Origin: Cyanophora paradoxa
Taxonomy: Eukaryota > Glaucocystophyceae > Cyanophorales > Cyanophoraceae
Length of the DNA: 64,000 nt
Assembly (NCBI GenBank): GCA_004431415.1
Contig: QPMI01000399.1
Location: forward strand, 62,001-126,000
Direction: 5' to 3'
Shown: piece after piece, positions 42,610 through 52,800 of the stretch
Layout: each line of letters opens with the position of its first letter
How positions within the stretch are numbered: position 1 is the first letter of the stretch
Made by a program: the position numbers and the translations under genes
Notes under the pieces: generated by a model
Databases searched by the model: none
What the model saw: only the letters and a program-made list of their open reading frames with translations
What the model was told of the DNA's origin: nothing

Positions 42610-45600
42610 ATGTACATGAAAGGGGCTTCTTCGCAAGGACCAGTAGTTGCAGCTGCAGCACTGGAGGGGGCAGCTGGAAGCCACAGCACGGGCAGTTCTG
42701 CGCATGCGCAGGTGACAGGCCTAGGCGTTCGAATTCGAGACCAAGCCAAATTGATATGCAATTGCTCACGATGCCGCGGGCAACTGCCGGCTATCACTCG
42801 CCGGAAGTGGAAACAGCATCAATTTCTAGACCGTATAGGATTTCGGTTGACCACGAGTGCTGGGGCCGGAAGTGGCGACATCCGTCCTCTGTCAAGTGGA
42901 GAAGTAGAGAGCATAGTCAATGAAGCTCTTCTGTTGTCTTATCCAAAGGCGCCGACGTGGCGGAGGTACATGGGAGAAGCGAGGGCCACACAAGTGCAAG
43001 AATGTGAACCAGTGCAAAAAGAAGATCTAGAGACATGTCCTCCTGAAGCAGAGCCCACTGGAGACGCAGGCGATCTGAATTACGGCTATCAGAGTCGAAT
43101 GCGCTGCGACAATCGGTGCTGTTACAATCGCAATCACTCAAGACAGGAAGCTCATCGACGGCGGGAGGCTTCGCCGACGACAACTGGGACGAAGCTGATC
43201 ACCCCGACGATATTGTTGACGATTTTGTGGAGCGCAAAGAGGACAGCGACCTGGAATCTGACGACATTGATGATGCGAGTGGTGACCCTGGCGGTGAGCC
43301 GGCGGATGATTCAAACCCTCTTTTCAAAGATTCGTCAGTCACAGTGCGCCCAATTGCAAGAAGCATGATCTGCGCAACAAGAATAACAACAGACGCATTC
43401 CGCAGAGGCATAAGCTGATTTCCTTTCTTCTTGCGCTCAAGCGGCGATTTCCTCAAACGCCATTGGAGGCTTTTACATCTATAACTGCGTTCGTGGACAA
43501 GATTACATCGCCACTTTCAGAAGCGACCCCAGCAGCGGGGCCTTGGGAGAAAATGTTGCGCGAAGTCGATGGCCTGATCTCGGTTGGTCTTGGAAATTAT
43601 TGCCTGCCCATTGAGATGCAAGCGTATTTCTGAAAATGCTGCAGCCGAAGGTCATGTTCAAGATATGCGGAGCAAGTACAAAACACAAAGTAACAATTTG
43701 CAAGACAGTCTGGCTGATATACGGTCCATGTTGCAACCCCGACGACGAGCCATGTGACTGCGGTTTATCAACGTATAAAACAGGAATTGTTGCGTACTGG
43801 TTTCCGCTGGACCGTTCATTTCAAGCTTTGCTGAACAACAAAAAACTCTATCCGCACTTCCGGTATGTGAATGAAGTGCTTGTGAATGCCGCCCGGGATG
43901 CTGATCATGTTGCGTTGTTTCGAATTCAGGTACGGCATGGACCAGTTCAGGAGTCGCCTCGAATCTCCAGCGTTTGTTCCTCCGTTTTACAGGACGGACC
44001 CCGTTGAAGGCGACCATCAATGCTTTGAATATGACTTTGTCGACTCGAAGCTGTTCGCGCTTTACTACGCGGAGGGATGCGTCGATGTCAAAAGAGTGCG
44101 GAATCGAGACGGTGTAGAGGTGGTGGAAGATGGTCTTGGAATACTTCTCGCGTACTCCACCGACAGTGCCGTGACGCACAGCTGGTGCGATACGTACACT
44201 CCAAGCAGGAGCCTTGGAGGCCGCAACTTACTGCGGTTGTGTGAACGCAGGTCGAGGCGCGGCCAGTTTACGCCAGTTTTCATAATCCCCATGTCAGCCC
44301 ACCCGAACTTTCGGTTGGCAATCGGTTATTGGTCATTGGTCGATGTCTGCCTCACCACGAACACGCCCAGGCACTCCTTGGCGCGTCTTGCGTTTCTCAT
44401 TGACGGCAAACCCAAGAACTTCGAAGCAATTTTCAAACATTTTCTCACCCCATTCCTGAAGATGCACCAAGCTCCAATAAACGGAGTCGAATGACTAGGG
44501 TCAATCACGCGCTCATTGCGTACGCAGCAACTGAGCCTCTGACTCCGGGCAGGGTTCCGTTCAGAAATCCGGAGACTGGCATTGAACAACGCGCCTACTT
44601 CACCGTCACGCTTAATATCGATGACCTGCCTGGAATGGCAGCTAGCTATGGAATAAGTGCGCTGGAACCTTCCGAACAATGCTTGCGCCAACGCCGCCGT
44701 GGCCAAGTCCTCTCGCAGCATACTTCAACGGCTTTCAAGGCAACCCGAGCCGGTCGGCGTTGCAGCTCAGAGAAAAAAACATGTCCGGCATGAATATCCT
44801 TGCTGCCTGGGACCTTCCCATCGGCCACTGGATGCGTGAGAGGTGTTTGAATACTACGGATGCAACGAAACCGCCATCCGCCAAAACTGACGGTTTTTTG
44901 GTGATTCTATGTGGAAGCCACAGCCTCTGATTTTCCGAGGTTGACACAAGCCTCGCCCCACAGCGCGAAAATGGCCTGAAAGCAGATAGGCTGCGCGTGC
45001 AGCGCAAGCGTGGAGAAATCACAAACAAGGACTTCGAAGACGGCCTTATCGAAGGGACCGGCGGTGTGTCCGGCTCCACCGAGATATCGAACCAATCGAA
45101 TTAACACCATCTGGAAGCGTAGGAGTGTCATTCCAAGCAGAGGTGGGAAACTGGCCTAACTTTCCGCTTGGACCACCCGAGGATTTCTCCGAGCACGACT
45201 GGGAGTACCTCCAGAACGGCATTCTCGACTGTGCTGTCGACATGATCCGGTGTGGCTTGCGCCACATCGACGAGTTCCACTTTGCAAAGGTCCGGAGAAT
45301 CGACGTGTTTCAATGGCTCCGGGGGAATAACAAGCGAAACGAGCCCCTGCGGGAAGCCACGATCACGTGCGGAATCCTTACCGTCTGACCTTCACACTGT
45401 CTCCCCGACTCTTGACGTGTGTCTTCGAAGGTACTCCGAGAGAATGGGCGTGCGCTTTCCCATTCGGCCCCTGGATCAATCTCAAGTCACTTGCGCGGAG
45501 AAGGCTGCGGAAAGAGAACGACAAAAACGCGCAAAACAGCAGAGACAGAGTGTCGACAGCATTCCGTTGGAGCCCATTGTAGCTGCACACATTGCGAAGC

Positions 45601-45998
45601 TCCCCAGGATTCACGCATTCGTAGCCACTGGTCGACTCTATGCCGCCGTCGCGTGGGTCGCGTCCCGGATTCGTGTAACGCATTTTGCGGCAGTGAGGAT
45701 ACGTACGTTCGATGGGAGCGTTTCGCTGCAGATTGACTTCATTATTATCATCCTGCAACAGATTGACAACCCCAAGTTTTTGGAGGAGCAAACGGGTTTC
45801 GCGAAGTTTGCTGAGGCAGGCTTGGCGGCAGATGTTGTGCGGACATGTTTGGACGCAGACATCGATGACCACAACCGATTGTATCGGGTGCTTGCAATGA
45901 ACCAGCTAGATATCATTCGCGGAATCGGATCAAAGGTAGGCCGGTGGATCCGCCGCGGCCGGGCGCCGCGGCCGCCCAGTGTGCGCACATCGCTCTGA
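42610..45998 (+). pseudogene. CACTA/Tnp2-like transposase gene, spliced, probably degenerate
   Basis: Signs of a CACTA (EnSpm, Tnp2) transposase: an N-terminal knuckle ICNCSRCRGQ with a His 17 residues on (42754-42822), an acidic region (about 43190-43310), KICGASTKHKVTICKTVWLI followed by CDCG (43657-43765), YWFPLDRSFQALLNNKKLYP, an intron 43863-43929 with donor GTATGT, then DGLGILLAYSTDS, FTPVFIIPMSAHPNFR, KPKNFEAIFKHFLTPFLKM (44410-44465) and, after a possible intron at 44482-44531, RAYFTVTLNIDDLPGMAA (44593-44645). This order matches the family, but the usual DxMH-type box was not found. Coding pieces continue at 45125-45388 and about 45400-45940 (VRIRTFDGSVSLQIDFIIII) and may belong to the same gene or a neighbour. 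Frame changes at 43080-43120 and 44650-44700 could be introns or damage. Confidence 0.5.
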
Positions 45999-46000
45999 AT

Positions 46001-46830
46001 ATATATATATCGCCCTAAGGTGGTTTACAAGCCCACACTCACGTGTGGTAAGCCCTGCCAATGCATGCCTGCTCCCTCAGCCTCCCTGTCTGTCTTATAT
46101 TAGCGTCAATGAGGCTTACTAAAGTTAGCGGGCAGCGCTCGCGATCGGTAGGCGTAGACCTGCCCCTGCACCGTAGGCTGCACACCGCTCCAGATCCGGA
46201 TCCGCCTCCCGGCGGCCTCCGTGCACGTGCCTGCGCATGCGGGTCCGCGCCGCCCGAGCGTTCCTCTGCTCCGCCATGCATATGGCCCGCCCGCCAAGCA
46301 TCCGCGTCGCAATCGCCCCGTGAGCCCCCCCGCGAGCTGCCACCCTGCATGCCTCTGCCCCGCCCTGAGAGCCTCGCCCCCGCCCGTGGGTCCTCCGCTC
46401 CGTCCACCAAGCCGCTGAGCCACACCGCCAGGCCGCCGCGCTCCGAGGCTGCGCCCCACGTGCACCCGGCGAGCCACGGCGCCCGGCCCGGCGGCGGCTG
46501 CCCCTTGCCGCGCCTCTAAATGTACATGTACACCGCCGAGCCGTGCCTAATTTAATAAGCCGTGGGCCCTAGGCCTTAAGCTTGCGTGTCCGAAAGGTTG
46601 GGCTTTTTCGAAGCCGTCCCGGGCCCGCCGCCACCTTATTCATCGCCGCCATATATTGCAATTGGTCGGTGCACGTGGAGCTTGAGCTCGAGGTGAGATC
46701 TAGGGGGGAATATATATATATTGGTCGGTGGAGCTCGAGTTCGAGTTCGAGAAGGAGCTCGAAATATATATATATATATATATATCGATATCGAGCTCGA
46801 GCTCCTCATCATTAAGGGGAGGAGCATGCG
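46001..46830. other. Intergenic, with (AT)n and GAGCTCGAG-rich stretch
   Basis: No gene is recognised. Between 46680 and 46805 alternate AT-dinucleotide runs (46709-46720, 46764-46786) and repeated GAGCTCGAG/TTCGAG motifs. Confidence 0.6.
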
Positions 46831-47300
46831 TAGTTGCGAATCTCTTGCAAAGTACGTATACCTCGAATGCATATACTATCAATGTGGAGGGCTGCGGACG
46901 CGAGGGCGCACGGAAATATGTGCAGGCCCGTGCAGGATCGAAAATTTGGCGTCGGGTGGGTTCTTGTGCTCTTTCGCCCCCAGAGAGCTTGCGCAAAGCT
47001 TGGAAAAGCTCTCAAATGAATACTGTAGGGATGGGCATGCGTGAGGATGGGAGGGCGCGCGGAAAGATGGGCAGGTTTGTCAAGGATCGAATTCTCGGGG
47101 TCGGTTGGGTCCTCGCGGCCCGGCGCATCTGCAAAGCGCGCGGAAGGGTTTGTCTACATCTCAAATGCTTATACTATTGTTCCGCGCATGCGCCGCGGCG
47201 TGGGCGCGCGGAAAGATGTCCGGGCCTGTGCAGGATCGAATTTTCGCTGTCGGGTGCCTTCTTGCACTGTTCCGGCTCCGAAAAGCTGATCCCTGGATTG
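46831..47300 (+). repeat. About 149-bp degenerate tandem repeats, three copies
   Basis: The phrase GGGCGCGCGGAAAGATG and the following GGATCGAA recur at about 46904, 47054 and 47202 (spacing 150 and 148 bp). The units are diverged. They lie directly upstream of the 105-bp repeats and the LINE C endonuclease frame. Confidence 0.7.
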
Positions 47301-47528
47301 CGCAGGCCGTGCTATGTCTATGCGCGGGAGAACGCATCGATTGCGCGCGTCGCGGGACCGGGCGGGACCGGCTGGGTCAAAGTTTTGGCCGACTCTTCGC
47401 ACTGGAGTGTCGATGGCGCCCGAAATCGAGCTTGCAGCGGTGCGCGCGCCCTCGGCTCTCATTCTGTACCGCTCTGGGGCGTTCCTGGCGCGCTTTCGTC
47501 GCGGGACCGTCGGACCGGGCGGGACCGG

Positions 47529-47728
47529 GTCCCACTTTTTGGAGTTTCGCGATCGAGCTGGGGTATAAATACCGGAATCGATCCGCGAGAGAATTCGATT
47601 TTCGCGCGATGCCCACAGGTCCGACGGTCCCGCGTCCCACTTTTTGGAGTTTCGCGATCGAGCTGGGGTATAAATACCGGAATCGATCCGCGAGAGAATT
47701 CGATTTTCGCGCGACGCCCACAGGAGAG
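47529..47728 (+). promoter_or_regulatory. 105-bp tandem pair, each with a TATA-like box
   Basis: The unit beginning GTCCCACTTTTTGGAGTTTC occurs at 47529 and 47634, nearly identical. Each copy holds GGGGTATAAATACC (47560-47573 and 47665-47678), a good TATA-box match. With the 149-bp repeats they resemble the tandem 5' monomers that act as internal promoters in some LINEs. That role is inferred from position only. Confidence 0.5.
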
Positions 47729-48287
47729 CGATCGTCTTAGGGGAGCCAGGATCGAAATTGATTCATGACAGGTCTCGGGATTTCAGCGTACAAATTCGAG
47801 AGGATTCGCTGCGACCGAAAAAGTACGTAGGCCGCCCGGCCGCCAGGTCTTACGGGCCGCGGTAGCCAGCTTGTTGTATCGGAGAAGGACCGTAGAGAGG
47901 TGCATAGGCGCTCGCCTGCAGGTGGCCCGGCGGAAAATGGTGAGCGAACCAAGTGCACCCCTCGCGGCCCCTCCTGCCCGTTAGCTTAGCCACGCCAAAG
48001 CGCGTGCCTCCTGCCAATCCCCGAAACGTACGCTTTGCCCGCCGGGCCCGACCGCATTGCCACTCCCGACCGCATGCCTCGCGAGGGCCCCGTCCCTCCC
48101 TCACCGCTGTGACTCCAAACCGCTTTGCTCTATCCCGCTTTGCCTGCTACGAACGCTCTAGAGACCATACCATAGAAGCCCGCGTTCGTGCGACCGGATC
48201 GCCCGCGCCCCAGCGCGCAACGGCTCGAGCTCGCTATCACACCGCCCCGCGCGCGCCGCTCACACGCGCCCCACGCCTCATGATCAG

Positions 48288-49683
48288 GTGCAGGCGAGCT
48301 CGCGCGGCATCCCGACGCACTCCAACCGTCTCACGGCCCTTGAAGAATTGGAGGTGCACCTGCACACGTCGACTTCTCAGGCACCTGCGGCGGGCCCTGA
48401 GGCCTCGCTCTCTGCCGCGGAACCCTTACGCGGAGCCCCCCTCCATGGACGCCTCGCCTGGCTCCCCTCCGTGGACACTCCGCTCCGAAGCACGCCGTCG
48501 GCGGCCGCTGCTGTCCCCGTAACTAGTACTAGTGCAACTGCTGCTGGCGTAGCCGCGCCCCCGCCCGTAGCTCCCGCACCTGCCCCTGCGCATGCCGTGA
48601 TAACGTTAGGCGCGCTCTTCCCGCCCGCGCACTTTGCTGCTGGGAGCCCTCTCATAGGCCCGGCGCCTGCCCTCTCCCGCCACAAGCCCGACGATGCTCT
48701 AAGAGTGATGACGTTTAACACAAGGGGCACGTCGGCGGGCCGGCTACAGCAGGCGGAGGACTTCGCGGAGAAATGGGCACTAGATTTGATGGCGCTGCAG
48801 GAGCTCTCGATTTCGAACGCCGAGTTGCAGGCGGCCCTCCTCACCCCGGCCGCTGCCCCCGGCGAGGCCCCGCTCAGCTCGATCACGCGCGGGAGGCTGA
48901 TCCACTCGATTAAGAAATCGAAAACAAAAGGGAACGGGACTGCTCTCTGGGTCGCCGCGCCGTGGGCGCGCCACATCGCGCGGCACTACCGCTGCCCAGG
49001 CAGACTCGCCGGATGTGAAATCCGCCTCAAGGAGAACCGCCAGCTGTTCGTCGCGAGCGTCTACATGCCTCCTACCGCGAGCAAACCTGAGCACATAGCG
49101 GATCAAAAGGCGCTGATGGAGTGCCTCGAGCGCATCAACGCGGACTTTCGCTCTCGCGCGAACGCTCACCTGATTCTCCTGGGTGACTGGAACTCCGTTG
49201 CGGTCCCGGCCACCTCCCGCATTCGTCAGGGCAGCTTCGTCCAGTCCCAGACGCCGGAACGCGCGTGGTGGGGGACGCTGCGAGGCACTTGGGGACTGTT
49301 AGATGCGGCGGAAGAGAAAGGAAAAGGAGCGGAGGTCACCTTTATTGGCTGCCACGGCCCGCCCGCGGAGACATCGGGGGCCCCGCCAGCGGACGACGAC
49401 GAATCCGGGGACTCGGCGGCCGAGGCGCCAGAACTCGTGTCGGACGACCGCTTGCTGGATCCTGCGCCCGACGACGTTATCGTCTCGGCGGGGCGCATCG
49501 ATGCGGTGCTTCACTCGGCGAGCCTGAAAACGTCGTTGCGATCGGTGCATGCACTGCCCCGAGCCGTGGCCATGCCGCACCCTTCTGATCACTTCCCCGT
49601 CATGGCCGACTACGATCTGAAAATGGCGGAGCTCAGCCAGCCAGCCAAGGACGAGGCGCGCCCGGCGAAGCCCCCGCCCTCTT
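48288..49683 (+). CDS. LINE C APE-type endonuclease ORF
   Basis: EEP-fold endonuclease that nicks the target strand to prime reverse transcription. Motifs in order: ALRVMTFNTRG (48697-48729), LMALQELS (48787-48810, with the catalytic Glu), SVYMPP, LILLGDWNSV (49172-49199) and a C-terminal SDHFPVMADY (49586-49615). All key residues (Asn, Glu, Asp/Asn, Ser-Asp-His) are present, so this domain looks intact. The N-terminal 130 residues are Pro/Ala-rich low complexity. The open frame begins at a GTG at 48288; the true ATG start is not settled. The frame leaves the protein at about 49683, in a CCCCC run, and homology carries on in another frame, so either a 1-nt indel or a sequencing error has split the element. 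Confidence 0.8.
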
Positions 49684-49881
49684 CGCGCTGCACCTCATCG
49701 ACAAAGAGAAGCTCCCGGCGTTCCGAAAGGCGGTGGAAGAGCGCCTGCAAGGACTGGAGACAGAACTGGACAAGGCCCTGAACGGCGTCGGCGGCGGCAC
49801 CGACGAGGAGCGGCGGGAGCGAATCGGTACCCTCTACCGGCGGGCCACCGAGGACGTGCTGGCGCTAGCTAAAGAACACAA
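49684..49881 (+). pseudogene. LINE C linker between endonuclease and RT, frameshifted
   Basis: This piece is open in a third frame: FALHLIDKEKLPAFRKAVEE, then a charged helix ending TEDVLALAKEHKCLKARG. It connects the endonuclease to the RT ORF only if two frameshifts (near 49683 and 49885) are allowed. The composition matches the linker of the related element at 20250-20980. Confidence 0.6.
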
Positions 49882-52800
49882 GTGCCTGAAAGCGCGCGGC
49901 TCCCGCCCGCGAACCGGCGGCCGGTCGCATGGCAGCTGGTGATGGACAAGAAGGTCGGTCGCCTACTCGCTGGATGGGCTGCAGAATCCGCTGGAGGCTT
50001 ACCGTCGTCCCGACTGATCACCCGGATCGAGAAACTTGAGGGCCTCGTCAAAAGCCTCGTCCCGGGACCCGAACCCATGCCGCGCCGCCCCGTCCGCGAC
50101 CCGGACGACGCAGCGCCCTTCCCGGCCCGCTACGGGTCGTGGCGACTCTACTTCAAGCTCCTGAACAACTGGCGGAACCGCGTTCGCAGACGCCACCAGA
50201 AAGAGACGAGCGCAGAACGTAACCGGCAGATCCAGGAGTTCGTCACGGCGCGCCAGGCGCGCTTTGCGGACCCGCGCCAGCTGCGCAGCTATCTAAACTC
50301 TGTACTGGAACGCTCGCGCGGGGAGCCGATCATGCACGTCACGCGACTAGCGCGCGACGGAAACTTTTACGAAATTTACACGTCTCCCGATGAGGTCAAA
50401 GCCGTCATGGCCGAGCACTGGAAGCAATGGTGTGCTAAACGCAACCCCCAGCTTGGCGGCACAGTCGACCTGGTGCCCGACTCCGCGCTAGACTACCTGC
50501 CCCCCGACTTCTGGCGTGCAGTCTACCGGCCCCTGGTTCTGCAAGCTGGCGCAGCAGATGCATTCGCCGGGACAATGATCGAGCCTACGTACGAGGAGCT
50601 AGGGGCGTACGTGCGCTCGCTGACAGACGGGGCGGGCGGGCCCTCGAACTGTACAAACGCAATCTTGAAGACGCTCTGGAACCCGGAGCTGCCCGACGCG
50701 ATGGATCCGGAGGCGTACCCACCCCGCGGGCGCCGGCTCCTGATGGCGATCGTCTGCGAGGTGCTCCGCCTCCGCGACCTGCCCAGCGAGATGTGTGAGA
50801 GCAATATCTTCGGGATCCCGAAGAAGGGGGTCTGGGACGGGGACATCGAAGGCAACCTCCGCCCAATCACGCTCCAAGAGGTCGGCCTGAAGCTAGCGAC
50901 GGGCCTGCTCACGAAGCGACTAGCGGATGCTATAGAGAAGCACGGGGTCCTGAAGGGGGTGAACTATGGCTTCAGGAAGTCCAAGTCGACGGACGACGCC
51001 CTGCACCTCACGGTGGCCATCCTAGAGGACGCTAAAGAGCACCATAAACCCATTTATATCCTGCTCCAAGACATTCGGCGGGCGTACGATTCAGTATCGT
51101 GGGTCAGCATGGAGCTCTCCCTCCGCCGGATCGGGGCCCCGGAAGGGTACATTGACCTGCACCGCAATATCTTTGAGCGGCGGCGCGCGCGAGCGATTAC
51201 GGGGCACGGACTCTCTGACGCTTTCGAGCTTGAGTGCGGCCTCCCGCAGGGCGGCATCGAGTCCCCGCTCCACTGGCTCATCTTCTACGACGCCCTCCTC
51301 TGCGCTCAGCAAGAGTTGGACAGAATTGACTGCGACCGAGGCGGGGAGGGGGTCGCGTACGTCCTGGGCGACGCGGTCGCGGATGCCGGGCAGCCCCGCG
51401 CGCGCGTCACGGGGTGCGCGTACGCGGACGACACCCAGTGGTGGAGCGGCACAGCGGCCGGAATCCAGAAACTGGCCGACGTCGCCTCCGAGTTCTTCCG
51501 CATGCACGACATCACGGTCAACGCGTCGAAGACTGAGTTCACGTACAACAACGTCTCACCCGAGCCAGAGGCTCCGCTGCTGGGCCACCCGCGTGTGCCG
51601 GTCGGCAAGAAGCTGGCGCCGGGCGCGCACTTTAAGCTGCTCGGCGTCTACTTGACCGCGAACCTGTCGTGGACGGAGCAGATTAGACAGATGGAAGCGC
51701 AAGCCCGCGAGACCGTCGCGGTCATCGCACGCAAGCAACTGACCGCGCAAGAGGCCTGCTACATCGTCGAGGCCGTCGTGCAGGCGCGGATCGCGTACGG
51801 ACTCAAGGTGGTGCCGCTGTCGGAAGCCCAGTGCGACCGGCTGGACGCCATCTGGCTGCGAGTAGTTAAGCACCACGGCGGTCTTGCGGCGTCAACGTCG
51901 AACTATGCGCTCTGGAGCCACGGCACGTACCGCCTCCCGCGCATGGCGCACCTGATGGCCAAGAACCAGATCACGGACCTGCTCGCGCGGCTCTGTGGCG
52001 AGCCTGACGAGCTGCTATCTCAGGTGATGGCCCACCGCGTTCGCGCCCTCCAGCGAAAGCTAGGCGTGCCGCTGCTGCCGACAGAGTTCCTGAACGCGCA
52101 CGTAACGCCTCAGCTAGCGAAAGCCAACACGATCGCCGCTGTGATGCCGCTGCTGCAGCGCCGCCAGTACAGGATCCAATCGAACCACGCACGATACGTG
52201 ACCGCCCCGTACCCCCCCGGGGCCGGTGTACCCTGGCCGAAGCCGGCAGAGCTCTTGCGCGAGTACGTGCTGGCGACGCACATCCCCAAAGAGATCTTCA
52301 GAGATGCGGCCCCTGCCCTCTACGCCGCCGGCATGTACTGGATGTCCTCCGTTACGGCGCGCGACGGCGAGCGCCTATGCACTTGGCGGGACCTGCACCT
52401 CCGCGCCCCCCGCAACACCCTGCCCTGGGCCGCCCCTCCCTGGTGGAACACCCTCGCCAAGGCCCTGACGCTGGACGCCAGCGGCAAGGGAGCCCTCCGG
52501 CACCCGATGAGGCAGCCCCCCGGTACTCCCCCCTCGGCCATGGCTCAGCTGCCAGGCGGAGCTAAGAAATACATTCACCGACCGGACGATTTCGTCTGCT
52601 ACTACGACCTGGCGACCATTCACGATGCGACGATACCGCCCCACGTCGGCCGCCTCCGTACGGCTGACTCCGAGCCGGGCCGCCTTGTTGCGACGGAATG
52701 CCGGCTCGAACACTGGATCCCCGTCCCGGAAGAAGCAGACTCGGTCGCCGACGGCGCCTACTGCCGCTGCGACGGGCACTGTCAGCACGAAATCCGGGAG

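Noticed and set aside
47953-48522. 189-codon plus-strand frame overlapping the start of the LINE C endonuclease
   Set aside because: Arg/Pro-rich composition typical of a shadow frame in GC-rich DNA, and it overlaps the endonuclease frame in another phase.
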